Shown here one piece after another: positions 1 to 12,695 of a stretch of 64,000 bases of DNA (the first letter of the stretch is position 1; every line of letters begins with the position of its first letter). Position numbers and translations under genes: made by a program. The DNA is from Ceriagrion tenellum (lineage: Eukaryota; Arthropoda; Insecta; Odonata; Coenagrionidae): positions 157,743,780 through 157,807,779 of the forward strand of contig OY720633.1 of NCBI GenBank assembly GCA_963169105.1, read 5' to 3'. Below the pieces are notes generated by a model that ran no database searches, was not told where the DNA came from, and saw only the letters and a program-made list of their open reading frames with translations.

Positions 1-272
1 ATGTGACAATTACAGAGCCGTGTTACAGTGACATGTGACAAGACAGGCAATTTAAAATATAATAAATTATATGGCAACCAGTATAATTTTTCAAATTAGT
101 TGTTCCATAACCACTACTTTCGGGAAACTCCTGATCTCAGTAATAGGTTGCAATGAGAATGGTGTTGAATTTAAGGACAATAAATGTAAACAACCTATTT
201 TTCTAGAAGTATTTTAAAGCTGGGACTTCTGGCAGTTTTGAAATACATAAAAACTATCTATAATAATAAAAT

Positions 273-282
273 TAGGGATGAG
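273..282 (+). repeat. hAT-like terminal motif TAGGGATGAG
   Basis: TAGGGATGAG followed by a run of GATTCC-type words. The same 10-base word or one mismatch of it opens AT-rich stretches at 8698 and 17610. hAT transposons often begin TAGGG(A/G)TG. No partner end or 8-bp duplication was found, so this is only a candidate terminus. Confidence 0.25.
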
Positions 283-1029
283 TCGATTCCACTTTTTATC
301 ATTTCCGATTCCATCGATTCTTATTCCCAATAACAGGTGGGATATTGATATACCAGTAGCGCACGGCTATTATTAAAATTCAAGAATTGGCTGGAATAAA
401 ATAACAAAGACAATTAAGTTGCTCAAAAAGTATATTTATTAGAACATGATTAACGTCTAAATCTCTCGACAATTGGAATAATATTCGGTCCACATGTTCG
501 TGAGGAAATAAGAGAAGTTATAGGCTACATTATATATTCCAAAGGGTCCCAGGGGGTGTGTGTCCTTTCTTTCTTAACAAACATTTACTTCCAAAAAAAA
601 CATGGGATTTGGTGTGGAGGTTTCTTCTTTGGTTTTTAAAGGACCTACTCTCATGACATAGGCTTGTAATTATCAATTGCAGATGAGTGAAGAAATGAGT
701 TTTTAACCCTAAGACGATGGATTGATTTCCATATCACCAGTTATGAGAGTTCATTTTTCTGGCTTAAATGCATAAGATTTATTGGAATGTTGTTTCTTAT
801 CCTGTCTTTCCAGTAGCATATCCAGAAACTACAAGCAGATATCTTACTTCATATTTTTATTTACATTTTACTTCATATTGCAAAAGTTGCTTCGTAAATG
901 ACTGTGTTCATTGGACCTAGTTGTGCATTTTGTGATTCTATGAGTGTTAAATTGTAACATGCATGCTATTTCTATTGACTTCTCCTAATTTTCACTCTGT
1001 GTTATTTCTGTAATTTTGACGCTTAAGGA

Positions 1030-1690
1030 GAGTAAGGCAAAAACTTTTGAGGACTATAGAACAATAAACTTAATATCTCACATGGCTATAGTAACCCTTA
1101 AGTTATAAGTAGAAGACTGGAGAGCAAGTCTAACGAATACCTGGGTGATGACCGGCTTGGATTCAGGAGAGAGACAGGAACATGGGATGCTACAGGAGTG
1201 ATTAGGATGCTAGTATAAAAAAACCAAGAGTAGAGGCTAGATGTTTTTACTTGCTTTTCAGATTTTGAGAAGGCATTTGATAGGGTGGACTGGGTGAAAT
1301 TAAGGGTCAATTGGAGGGACTGATATTTTTATATGAACAACGAGGCACAGGTTAGTTTAGCCCATGGAGAATCATGATGGGCTGGGTTCGAATGGGGAGT
1401 GCAGCGGGGATGCCCACCATTGCCTTTCTATTTAAAATTTATTCAGGTGAAATGGTAAGGTCTGCATGGAGGGTGATGGAGGTTGGAATGAATATAGGAA
1501 GGGATCTGATAAAGCCCATGAGATTGGCAGATGATGAAGCATGGTTTGTCAGTCAGCTAAGGGGTTACAGTCATTGATGAATGAATCAGAGGTGCAATGC
1601 AAGGGGTATGGGATGAGAATATGCCATGCCATAGGAGATAAAAGTGATGAATTCTAGAAGCAATAAGGTGGGGCTGTTGGTGGAGGACAA
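1030..1690 (+). mobile_element. decayed LINE reverse-transcriptase fragment
   Basis: Broken plus-strand frames read EDYRTINLISH, then GDDRLGFRRETGTWDAT, SDFEKAFDRVDWVKL, RMGSAAGMPTIAFLF and ADDEAWFVSQL. These are the fingers, palm (F-DRVDW) and a degenerate ADD motif of a non-LTR reverse transcriptase. Stops and frameshifts separate the blocks, and no ends or target duplication were found. It lies downstream of mbc. Confidence 0.7.
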
Positions 1691-2129
1691 ATTTTGGCCT
1701 ACTTAAGGTGTACTTCACACTTATAGAAAATGTTTATGGAAAGTTCCCTTGTATTAATGAAAATATTCTAAAAAATACTATGCACCATTGCAAATTCTAA
1801 ATTTAGACTAAGTTGAGACAATAGCTGAATTCATACAAAGTCTGGAACTGGCCATGGCAAAACCTAATGAAATTTCAAAAACAGCAGTACAGGCACACTT
1901 AGTTCAACTAAGCATGGAAGATAACTTATGGAGGGATTATCCACTTGATTGATATAATAAGGTATAAAATTAAGGTAAATTGCATAATGTGTTTATCGTC
2001 TCTCTTGGATTCATAAATAATAATTAAATATTTCACGCAATTTCAGTCATTGAAGTAACTAACCAACAAGTTTGAGTTAGACAAATGGAGTATAAAAATG
2101 CAATAATAAATGTCCATTAATTCAAAATT

Positions 2130-4370
2130 CATTTATTACAACTCATTGGTAATACATAATTTTTAATATAAATCTGCAATAGAATGATATTCCACTTTGC
2201 TGTAGCATGCTAAACTGAAATTTGCATTTACCACAATGCATAAGAGACATTACAGCACCCATTCTAGCAAAAGACTCACAAGAGAAATACTGAAATTAGG
2301 TTAAGAATCTCAATAAGGCTATGCTTTAGCAAGGCCTAAATTTTCATCATTGCATGTAACACTAACACATTAATGCATCCTAAAATTACTCATACAAAAA
2401 TAGAATTCAGATGATATCTTCTTCCCTATTGGTCCCAAATAAAATTTCATTCACAAATGAACAGAATAAAAACACAATCCCTTCTGAAAAAAGCATTAGA
2501 AGATTGCCTTTTTTGGGTAACATCGGAAAAAAATGGCATGTTCTCCAATAACTGCTATTACACTTAGTGCAAGAAACTATGTAAAGATTACTTTTTGCAT
2601 GAAACAAACATCTCACCACACCACTGTAACCATGGATATTTCTGCCTAGCAGACTATATATAAGACCAGAATTCATTAATTCTAAATCTACTCATACAAT
2701 AACTTATTTAACATAAAAAACTGAAATTATTCCAAAAGACGAAGCTGTTCTTTGGTAGGGACAAGCCCTAATTACTCATTTATGATCACAAACACATGCA
2801 TATTCATACCTTAAAATATGAAAATCAGATAATTTTTGCCCGCATCTATTTTTGTGCGCAAGTGGTTTTGGATCCAACAACAATTTAGGCAGACAGTTAT
2901 TGTTAAAATGCTTTGAAATTTCCTGTTTTTTAAAACCTTCCAACTCATTATAACCTGAGGTATCAATAAATTGTATAAAATGCTTGTGTAATCTGTGAAT
3001 AAAGAATATAAAATTAATATATTCTTCCAGATAATAAAGGGAAAATTGCTTATCAAAGAGCATAAAAATAATTGGCACTCATTTATTGTCTCAGGCACAA
3101 TGTAGGACTCTTTACTTTAAAAAATGCATGCAGGCGAAGAGCACTCATTATTGTAACCTTTCTACCCCAAAGAGTACTTAATAAGTTTATATATTTGTGT
3201 GTATCAAATTGTGCCAAATATTCCTGATATGCTCCACACAACAGTAAATCTACTTCACTTTGAATAAAAGACTTAAAGTAACACAATGAGGTACAATGTA
3301 CACAATATATAGTGCAATGGACTAGTTAAATTGGCTGTGCTTTACTTTTTAATGCTCTATTAATTGGTCTTAATATTTAAACTTCCAAAGCACAGCCACA
3401 TTTGTACATCAATATCCCTCTCAAGATTTAAAGGAGACATTTTAAGCCGACTTCATTTAATACATACAATGGCAAAAGACCCTTTTAAGTAATAAAAGTT
3501 AATTTACATTTGGCATAAATAGTGCGAATATTTTCAGAGTAAATTAACTGAAAACTTTCAGCACCACAATGAACTACTTTAAGTTCTTCAGAATTTCAGG
3601 CACCTTGCAATTGGTAAGAAAATTAGACTGATGGTCTTAATATTTCCAGCACCTACAGAGGATGGCCACTGTTTAAAATGTCTTCAAAAGGAAGCCATCA
3701 TACAAAAAGAAATTAAAATATTTTTATTAGATTTAAAAAATGTCTTGTAAAAAGCAGCCATACTCTCAACAGAGGAAACTATGCATTTCACATACAAACA
3801 AACCATTTACAATTTTGTCCCACTCATCATCAGCTTTTCAGTCACATTTCCAATTCCTTTCATTTTCTGTACTACATGTAAATATTACAATACTATCATA
3901 TAAAATTTAAAGATTTAAACAATTTGGCACCAATGAGAAGACTTGTGTAGAGCATACCAACTTTCCACAAATAAGTTGTTTTTATATGAATAAAGTCTCA
4001 AGAAAAGAAAATTAATAAATTATTTGAATTATATAAAATGGTAAGGCTTTAACAACTGCAAACTAAACAACAAAAAAGTCTAAAACAACTGAATATAAAC
4101 TAGCAATTCCACTCATTAAAACAATGGGTCATACGAAAACCAATTTGAAGTTAAAAACCAGAATAGGGTGGCTTCCCAATATTATATCTGAAATAGAGAG
4201 CCTTCTGAAGAGATATATTTACAGCATATGGTGAGCTTTAAGTTGCTAGAAAAACATCCTTTTTACAAATATTTTTACAAGGACAAAAATATTGCTTTAT
4301 ACTGAGTAATGAAATAGTATAGCTAGTGCTAACATTAACTAAGAGTGTAAGTCTTCATCAAAGGTAAATA
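2130..4370 (-). other. probable 3' UTR and flank of mbc
   Basis: No coding exon, repeat or transposon signature was seen directly downstream of the stop. AATAAA polyadenylation signals in the gene's orientation lie at 3728-3723, 3087-3082 and 2137-2132. I cannot tell which is used. The absence of transposon debris for about 2.2 kb, unlike the introns, fits a long transcribed UTR. The short open frames here look like chance. Confidence 0.45.
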
Positions 4371-4466
4371 TCAGTCCATCCTCTCAGTGGGAGGCCTTAG
4401 ATGAGGTCTTTTAGGAGGAGGAGTTGGAGGGGGTCCATTTTCATCGACAGGCTCAGGTGGAGGTGG
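4371..4466 (-). CDS. mbc: mbc terminal coding exon, proline-rich C-terminus (residues 1154-1184)
   Basis: The acceptor is CTCCTTATTTTAG, in phase 0. Thirty-one codons begin PPPPEPVDENGPPPTPPPKR and end RPPTERMD, followed by the stop TGA at 4373-4371. PPPKRP is a second possible SH3 ligand. Vertebrate DOCK1 also ends in a PPPPPPKT-type stretch. The exon is isolated by a 5.0-kb intron and would be easy to miss in automated annotation. Confidence 0.9.
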   Translation of the reverse strand, partial: PPPPEPVDENGPPPTPPPKRPHLRPPTERMD

Positions 4467-5555
4467 CTAAAATAAGGAGATACTCAATAAATTTCTTTCT
4501 AAGTTTAAAATTCACACATGGTATCAGTCTTTGATCATGGCAAGAGAATATAGTTAAAAATACACAGCTAAGATGGATAAAGAGACCCTGAATGATAACT
4601 ATGAAGGGTGTGATGGAGACTTTAGGAAGCCTCTATTACTCCTTACCTCTAGTCACCTGGTAGATTGTGAGACAGACATTGCATACAGGGAACAAAGCAC
4701 AAACTATTATGTTGTGGCAAAGAAAAGAATAATGCAAGTTTAAATAATAAGGAACAAAATATAAAGAAGTTTTTCCATGGAAGTACTGACGAACAGGAAG
4801 GGCTTCCAAAAAGAGGATGCCCATTGGACAATGCTCCATTAGTAGCACACCTTTTTTTTAAGATTCAAACATTTTGGTGGTCAATATTTTATAAATTTAT
4901 AAAATGACATGAATACAAAAGCAATGTGAATGAGCTAACATGCTCCAGCTGTTCAATCGCACTGCAATGATTCCTAGGACTAACCAAAACACAGCAGTCA
5001 TTTGCATAAATAAAAAACCTGTGCCCAGTAGTTTTTTTTATTCAAAATTTGGCTATTTTTTCAAGGGAAACATGATACAAGCTGACATAAAAAGATGTAT
5101 GGAAGTAGTGGGGGGAAAGAGAGCAGCTAACTGGGTGTGAGGTTAACACATTTGTAATCTTCTAATTTGACCATCCAAAAGTCACAATAGCACCCTTCTG
5201 AACTTCAGATGACTAAAAGTAATCCCAGGGAGATAATGACCAAGCACAAAGAATCACACATAATTAAGGGAGTCTAGTTATTTTAAGTAGCTATAGTTAC
5301 AATTAGTACAACTATGGTAGTCAAACTTAGTTAAAAACAAGTTGATGGGAATGTGATTTCAAGTCAGTATTAGCTCGTTTTTCAACAAAAATATGTGTAT
5401 CTTAGTTATTACAATCAGGTTCCTCTAGTAGTGACATTATGTTTACACTTAAGACATTACAATTATAAAGAATTGCTAAGAGCGATAAATAATTTACTCT
5501 ATGGAGACACTTAGCAGGTATAGCAAACTAACTCCCAGTTTGATGCCAAGGTTAA

Positions 5556-6697
5556 TTATTGACCACATCGACCAATAATACTCCATAAGTGGCTTTCGCA
5601 CCATGCTCTATAATATTAGAAGAGAAAAAAACACTGGAATCTCGGCAGTTCTGATGTACCACTGACTTTCACCACCACTGCTCCCCTAGTTTCTGGTCTG
5701 ACCTCGCATCAACCCTTTTCAGTTTCTGATCTGACCGTGCACCGTAATCTACCGACTACTTTTGGTTGTTGGCCAGTGCCTAGCAGCCGGAAGGTGTGGG
5801 GTTTTGATATCAGCTGGGATGAGTGCTACTGCATGCCTGGCATGGAATCACCCCATGCCAACCACCCTTAGGGTGGCTTGCTTGCTAATTTTTAGATGCT
5901 TTGAAAATCAAAGAGAAAATGAGGCGAATGCAAATGTGCTCTGATGGGCATGGACAGACTTCGCACATGTGCAAACATTGTCCCTTGTATGTCCTCTAGC
6001 TTCAGCACATTGCATGTAGATTAATGGGCACCAAAAACTTCCCGAGCACATGCACTGCAAGCTACAAAGGCACCGCAATGGGGATCATCATCATCAAAAA
6101 ATTTCTGTAGCCCCTTTTCTTCAACCCAAGGGAAAAGGGACTCATGCATGAGACTGCAACTGTTTGTATCCTTCTGTTGATGGTAATTTTACACAGGAGA
6201 GGTTTCCAGCAAAAAGGCCTGATACGTGACAATGCACCAAGAGAAATCCTTTTCAAACATTGCCGACACTCTTAGGGGTACTAGTCGTTAAAAGATCACA
6301 AAAGATCGTATAAACATCATAAAAAGGAAAATAAGCTTACTGCAATGAGGTTTTATGAAGGAATGCGAAATAAGTTGAAGAAACTGTGGATAAAATTAAT
6401 TTTGAAACAGTTACAACCAGTTTCACAACTTTGCAATCACTGAAAAATATCGGGGAAATACCATCACGTATATAACCATCAAATCTCCTTTTGCGTAACG
6501 CGCCACTTGGCTAGAGTAAGCTACAGACCCTAACATGTTCCACTGATGGCAGAAAACTGAACTGCTAGCAGCTGTCAAGAATATTTGGGTGTGAGGAGAA
6601 AGATACAGACTTTTCGAGCTAGCCCAAGTGTACTCTGGCACATCAGAATTTGCTCATCTTCGGGGCCCGAGTTTTCTCGGGCACATCAGGGAAGCGG
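5556..6697 (-). mobile_element. truncated piggyBac copy (5' part of the element only)
   Basis: Closely similar to the 5' half of the element at 32642-35227: 5571 corresponds to about 34166, and the likeness continues to the right end. The right end reads, outward, CATCAGGGAAGCGG then TTAA (6698-6701). Its reverse, CCGCTTCCCTGA, matches CCACTTCCCTGA at the left end of the other copy, so these are the family's inverted repeats. Just inside is a hairpin, GCCCGAG-TTTT-CTCGGGC. The transposase half is missing. TTAA also occurs at the left break (5552-5555), perhaps by chance. Confidence 0.75.
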
Positions 6698-8697
6698 TTA
6701 AGAAACCACCGAATGTTAAAATAAGTACCAGCTTTTAAAGTCTCTTTGTTTTCTTTAATTAATGAAAGAGCTGGATTTATTACTCAATGCTCTGCTACAA
6801 TGATGCCATTTCTCTCTCTTTCCCATTGAAGACTAACCATTTCATTGCTATGGATACAGATATGTATTTAGTTGGTGCAGTGCCACCACAGCTAAGCATG
6901 CATTTATGAGTTTACCATTTTTCTATCCCTGTATTAAACACCCTTTCGGCCCTAGGCCAATAAGAACTTCAAGGTTGTTTTTTATTTTAAGTAAGATGGT
7001 GTGAGCATATATCCATTACAAATCAGCACCCAAACAGACCATTTTATGATCATTCAAAATTCCTTTGCACAGCCCTCCTTCCATCAGCTTCCTTCCTTCC
7101 ATCCTTCAGCCCAAGAAAATTTAAAAAAGATACTCACCCTTCAAAAAGCTCTGAGAGTTATTTTAAAACTAAAAGCTAGAGAGTCTTGCTGGAAATATTT
7201 GAAACTGCATAAAATCATAACTATTCCTAGCATATACATGTATAATGTGATTCTTTATACATGCTACAAAAACATTTCTCTGATTAGAAATACAGATGTC
7301 CATAGGTACCAGAGGTAAATACAACATATTTAATGATCATTGTAGAACATCACTACCGCAAAAAAACCCTGAATTCTCAGGAAAAAATACTATTCAATAA
7401 ACTTCCTTTGAAAATAAAAGAAATATATAACCAGAAAAAAATTTCAAAAATATGTTAAAAGATTTCTTTGTAAAAAATGCATTTTATATTATTGAAGAAT
7501 TTCTATCTTGATACTAATTTTTTTGTAAACTTTTTGTATTTTTAATCTTTTAATTTCTGTTGTAATCTATTTTTTAATTTTTAAGAACTTGACATAACTT
7601 ATGTAATGTAATCTTTGTTTTCTTATGGTGAATAAACTATCCATCTAACTCTCCCTTCCTCAAGAACTACTTATCCATTTGATGACAGCGCTGATGTGTG
7701 TTTATTGAAATGTTCACTGTTGTTGTTTTGGGATTCTCCTTCACCCTCCCTTTGGTGAAACTGAGCCTGTGGCATGGTTGAGGATTTGCAAGAAATTTTT
7801 TCCAGTATTTCGCATACTTTGTTCTGGCATGCATGCACTCTGTCTTTTTCTAAGCTCAACACTCATCACTTTGTTTATCACAGCAATTGAGAGAAATCAT
7901 GTGATTGAGAATACATTACTTGATTCGCTAGCAAGGAGACCATTTCATCAGAAGGTGAGGCAATGTTTTGAACCCAGGAGCAAAGATGACCTACAAACCC
8001 TCCAAATCTTATCAATTTCTGTTTCTCTCTCCATGTCATCATATTCTGCGAATGGGGAAGATGAAATGGAAGGTGAATCAGAGGGTTAAGTTCCATCTTC
8101 TAAGAAGAGGAAGTGTGAACATATTTTACAGAAAGACAAGGACTTTGAGCCAAAGATATAATGGATCGATTCCTCAAATTCTGGAATCAAAGCCCACGTG
8201 AGTCGAAGAGTTCCCTTTCAATTTTATCAAGCAATTTATGCCAGAAAAGCTAGTGTGGTAGACATACAGGCAAACACATATGTTTCACGACTACACTCAA
8301 TAAAATTTGGCGATTAATTTTTGGCGATTAATTTTCTGACCACTAAAAAAGACATTTACTGCATCATAGCACTTGCCTCAGCATTCAATTTCTCTCATCC
8401 CAAGAGGGAGGAGACAGCCAGGCCAAGGGGTCATACTGTGATACCAGCTCTGACAATACCCTACCTCTGCCTGAGGGGAAATATATTATCGTCAGCTGGG
8501 TCCCACATTATTGTCTCCAAGTTCAGAGCTTAGCTTACACCACATACCACTTCCAAGTCAGAGGGAGCTACACCGAAGAAAGCAGAGTGTTTTCATTGTG
8601 AGGTATGAGAATAAAAACCGGTTAGTGACTAAGCTCACCTATACTAAGCCACTGAGGTATCAGTTTACGTCTTCCAGCCATTATTTTTTTCTCAAGG

Positions 8698-8707
8698 TAG
8701 GGATGAG
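8698..8707 (+). repeat. hAT-like terminal motif TAGGGATGAG
   Basis: Same word as at 273-282, followed by an AT-rich stretch. No partner end was found. See the 17610 copy, which has one mismatch. Confidence 0.2.
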
Positions 8708-9119
8708 CAGGAAAAATAACGATTACAAACATAGTGTGTAATGCATTGGTTAAAAAAAATATGTTATCAATACTAAAAATAAATAATACTTTGCTGGAGA
8801 CAATACGAAGGTAGCTGTTTCTCAGATTGGAGAAAATTAACTCAAGTAGCTCTTGAAATTGGGAATATTTCTAGGAAACTTGTAGACTAACACAGTGGTA
8901 AACAATTGTAAACTTAAAAACTGTCATCGTAAGTCCTATTGTTGTACTGAATTTTATATCTGTCAACCTCACAGCAGTAGTTACAAGAATACAACTTTTT
9001 CATGAAATGTGAGGAATTTTTCCAAATTTAAGCCAGGAGGCCAAAAAATTTATCACTTCTTTATCACCAATAATTTGTAATATATTGACAATTTTATTGA
9101 AAAGTGCAAAACGTGAAAC

Positions 9120-9297
9120 CGAAAAGCGGACCCTGCTACCGTGCGGGAATAACACTCGGAGGAAGAAGAAGAAGATTGAAACGTGCAAATGAGTATAAAT
9201 GCCACAAAAATCATTAAAACTGGGGAGAATTTAAATGCTGAGTAGCATTGTGCACGATGAGGGGTAGTCTCTGAGAAGAGGCTTAGCAGTGAAAGGG
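9120..9297 (-). mobile_element. solo piggyBac-like end with TTAA
   Basis: Read outward the sequence ends GCAGTGAAAGGG followed by TTAA (9298-9301). The reverse, TTAACCCTTTCACT, equals the first 14 bases of the end at 12692, so the two belong to one family. Inside lies CTTCTTCTTCTTCCTCC and a GC-richer stretch. No opposite end was found nearby. Confidence 0.45.
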
Positions 9298-9477
9298 TTA
9301 AAATGTTCCTGGAGTTCATCAAAATTTGCCTTGTACACCACTATCATGTATTACATTCAAACAATGATGTGATCTTGTCAATTTCTGGGTTAGTGGCAAA
9401 CCAGTTGGCATAATTTGAGAGTAATTAAATAAGTTTTATTTATTACTATAAGTTATGATAATTTTTTAGTTATTCAC

Positions 9478-9635
9478 CTTATTCCTAACTCTTGGAAGGG
9501 TAGGAGTCCCAGCTGGTCTAGATGCTGGTGGCAGTGAATCATCAGGTAAATTACAATAATCAGCCTCTCGTGCTTTGACTGGTAAAGGTGGGGGCACAGT
9601 GGCATCTTCTTCACTTGCTGTTGAATCTGTGGTTG
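9478..9635 (-). CDS. mbc: mbc exon: CRK-binding proline motif (residues 1101-1153)
   Basis: The acceptor is GCTTTCAATCAG and the donor AAG|GTGAAT. Two bases complete Ala, and the exon ends in phase 0. It carries TVPPPLPVKAREADYCNLPD, the counterpart of the DOCK1 block PPPLPLK...DYGNL. PPLPVK (9591-9574) fits the PxLPxK pattern known to bind the first SH3 domain of CRK. The intron separating it from the 9817 exon is 181 bp. Confidence 0.93.
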
Positions 9636-9816
9636 CTGATTGAAAGCAAACAGTTCAATTAAATACCCATACAAAAAACAATCAGTTTATCTTTATTCAT
9701 GATATGAGATAGACAACTGAATTAAAAAGGAATACTTCCACTGATTCCACATGACAAGGACATATTAAAATTCTTTGTCCAAGGTCTAACATAAACAAAA
9801 TTTTTTAATTACCCAC

Positions 9817-10000
9817 CTATTGAATCTCGGTTGCTGCTGTTTCCATTGAGCCTAATTGGGGATGTAAGACCAGGAGATGGACAACCATCCTCAACCATAA
9901 AAGATGCTGCCACTTTGGAAGGTTGGAACTGACCACTTGATGGTCTGCTAAGACGCCTTTCCCGTTCAACTTCTGACCTAAGAGGTCTTTTAGGGGTCAA
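9817..10000 (-). CDS. mbc: mbc exon: Pro/Arg-rich tail (residues 1040-1101)
   Basis: The acceptor is TTTCATTACAG and the donor AATAG|GTGGGT. It starts in phase 0 and ends one base into an Ala codon. It begins LTPKRPLRSEVERERRLSRP and contains SPGLTSPIRLNGN. The opening resembles the DOCK1 tail block with SPLRPQRPKS and SERRFS, which supports orthology well beyond the catalytic domain. Confidence 0.9.
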
Positions 10001-10312
10001 CTGTAATGAAAGAAATAAAAAATTTCTAATAAAAGGGTCACCACCTTATTAAATATTCCATTTTATAAATATTTACAAAAACAAACAAAGCACAAACCAA
10101 TAACTTAAGATCTAGCCAACCATATTTGTAACTTCTACAAAAGAATTAATGACAAAACTGCACAAGAGCAAGAGGTCAGAAGCAAAAAGAAACTGCTGGA
10201 AGTGATGTGAACTCCTTGCAGTCTCCTCCCTGACATAAAGGAATACTAACAGGAATCCACTGTAGGATAGTTTTTTGGTGAGGATGAGGTGGAGTGGGTG
10301 CCCTAAAGAATA

Positions 10313-10352
10313 TACAGTAGCTCTCATTATAACAAAGTTCATTGGATCAAAT
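10313..10352 (+). mobile_element. possible pogo/Tigger-type transposon end
   Basis: TACAGTAGCTCTCATTATAAC followed by a GTTCATTGGATC-type word resembles the inverted repeats of pogo/Tigger elements, which start CAGTAG-ACCTC after a TA target. The matching end was not found downstream, so only one terminus is proposed. A 230-codon open frame (10275-10967) overlaps it and is probably chance or dead transposon sequence. Confidence 0.3.
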
Positions 10353-11379
10353 AATTGGCACCTAGTAATATCAAACTTAGTATCAATTCATTTTCTTTAT
10401 AAACATCACAACAAATATCTCTGCCATTTTCCTGGTCAGTTCAATATTTCATGCGTTATAGCCTTAATGTGGAATGATTTCAGATGTGTGGGTATGATTA
10501 ACCACTTCGCTGGGTATGATGAGATATATCATCATGCAGAATTTGCATTCTCTGATTTGGGCGTGACGAGATATCTCACTGGTAGTTTCATATGTACCTT
10601 CCTTCCTCCTTCAAGTATGCTCTCCGGCCAACAGATGGCAGCTTCAAAGAATATTTCATCAGAAATACGCACTTCCATCAGAGCCCGCACAAATATATTG
10701 GGATTACATAACCTCTTCCTTGTAGATGTATTTCGTTACTTCGGTAAAAACATTTTTACCATTTTGGAGTCAAAGGCAATCATTGTGAATCCTATCTCCC
10801 TAAAGTATGTATGCATTTCCTCCTCTTTTATTTATAGTAAAGTGGTTTCCATAGGTTTTTTCGTAATACAATGTCATTTCACACCACAAGTTAGTCTGCT
10901 GATATCTTCTAAAACCAAAGCAGACATACTTAGCGTTCAATGTCATGCCTGCAGCAAATTGAATTAGTGCTAGTAATAGCATCTTTCCACACTTTTTGGA
11001 ATTACCACTTTTACCTTTTTTTGGGAAAAATCTTAGTTTGGAAACCATAACTACAGATCTGCCTGTGGTCAGAAAATTCTGGGGAATTTCCTAATCCATG
11101 GAGTCTAGCCTGAAAGTACTCCATCCCTGCCTTTGTCATATTCTCCAAATGAGTAATTTAGACGTCCTTCTCTCTACTCTCGTTTGCCACAGTTTTCTAC
11201 ACCCAGAAAGGAATTGGCCCCGGCCATGTGATCCCCAGCTCCATCCATATTTGAGATTGAGAAGGGCAGTGAAGCGGCGGTAAAAATGGAGTGTAGATCC
11301 TCTGAGGAGCCTTCTCTTTGATAGGCCTGCTATGTTGCCGCAAGGTGCATGAAATATAGAACGACGACACCCATTGCTC

Positions 11380-11575
11380 GTGAGAGAGTTGGTCGTGCCT
11401 GGGTAAAGTAATTACCTCGACATTGGATTGAACATGGGAGGCTTGTGTGACAGTCCCACATAAAATCGCCTACCTCGTATTTGATAGTCAATCAACTTTT
11501 TCCACTTAGGGAGGTGGAGATTTATCATGGAAGGTCCGTGGTTCGATTCCCTGTCCAGGCCTATTTTTCTCATGG
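11380..11575 (+). repeat. possible tRNA-like SINE fragment
   Basis: GGTTCGATTCC at about 11551-11561 matches the pol III B box (T-loop), and TATTTTT follows shortly after. The surrounding 11.1-11.6 kb is richer in G+C than the intron. The T-arm does not fold into a proper 5-bp stem and no clear A box or acceptor stem was found, so it is not a functional tRNA gene. No target duplication was seen. Confidence 0.35.
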
Positions 11576-12695
11576 CAATTTCAACATATAAATTTATTCA
11601 TAAAATACATCTAATATCCACCTTACATTACTTAGAATTTAGTGTGGTATTTATTAAAACAGTACGTGCATAATCCTACTGCACACACTTTGCAATACAT
11701 CTGGGTCTAGAACTTTGCACACAGCGTGGCATGTGGTAATGGTATGGTTGTATAATTCCTTTCATGAGCACACTCAGCACCTAAGGCAGTTCCTTTCAGA
11801 GGCCAGTGCCAATTATCCTTGGCCTCCAAGCAGCACAGACGTCCTCCATCCCCACAGATGGTTTCCTCTTCTGTGAACACTGTGGTGTGAAGGCTGGGGC
11901 TCCTTGGTTGACAAGTTATTTTATGACAGCCAGCTGTATTTCCTGGTCAGTCATCTGGCCTCGACAAGGCTAAAACAGCTCGTGGATGCTGAGTACAGTC
12001 ACGTTTAGTAGGAGGAAAAGCCTCCATCCTCATTCAATGCCAGAGGATCAACACCCTTGTCTTACAACGAAGTCTCAGCCTTCAGAGTCGTAATCGAAGA
12101 TGTCTGTTTCATCTATACCTACGAATATATCCACTTACAAGCTATGGCTAATATAATAATTCATTCACCAATATATAGGAAAATTATGCAATTATGACAA
12201 GATGGACAGAGGATATCCAAAGTAAATGAGCTAAGATTCTTTCCAGAAAAATCACTGCTTCTCATAAAAATTTGGAATCCTCAAATGAAATCCACGATAT
12301 CAGGAGGACAATATAGAAACAGTATGGAATGATTAAAAGAGACTATGCAAATGACAGATTTAGCTGAAGTTGACTTCCCACAAAGTTGGGCTGAGATAAT
12401 TCTTAGTATCACTCGTAATCATTTATCACACTATATAATTATAAAAAGAGGCAATTTAAAAAATGAAAAAAGTATGCCAATCCATCAAAAAAGGCATTTA
12501 CCTATGATTGCATTAAAATTTGCATCCCTGTATATAAAAACAGAGGATATTGAAATGTCTATAGTTAGCATGCCTGAAAAGTCACTTTTGGCTAAATAAA
12601 AATTAATTCGTAAATGCCCACATGGGCAGTTGGGTTGTTTTGTGAGTTTAAGTTTAAAAGACTTGAATTTCCCCCAATATTTAACCTTAATTTAA

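Larger units (their letters stand above)
4467..9477. other. mbc intron, 5.0 kb
   Basis: Contains the truncated piggyBac copy (5556-6697), a solo piggyBac-like end at 9286-9301 and a hAT-like motif at 8698. The block at 7.67-8.70 kb is more mixed in composition and has several overlapping short open frames, none of which I recognise. The rest is AT-rich with nothing supportable. Confidence 0.6.

Noticed and set aside
7671..8741. Cluster of overlapping short open frames on both strands
   Set aside because: No recognised protein family, no consistent frame and no terminal repeats. Left as unassigned intron sequence.
11545..11575. tRNA gene
   Set aside because: B box present, but no stable T-arm, A box or acceptor stem.
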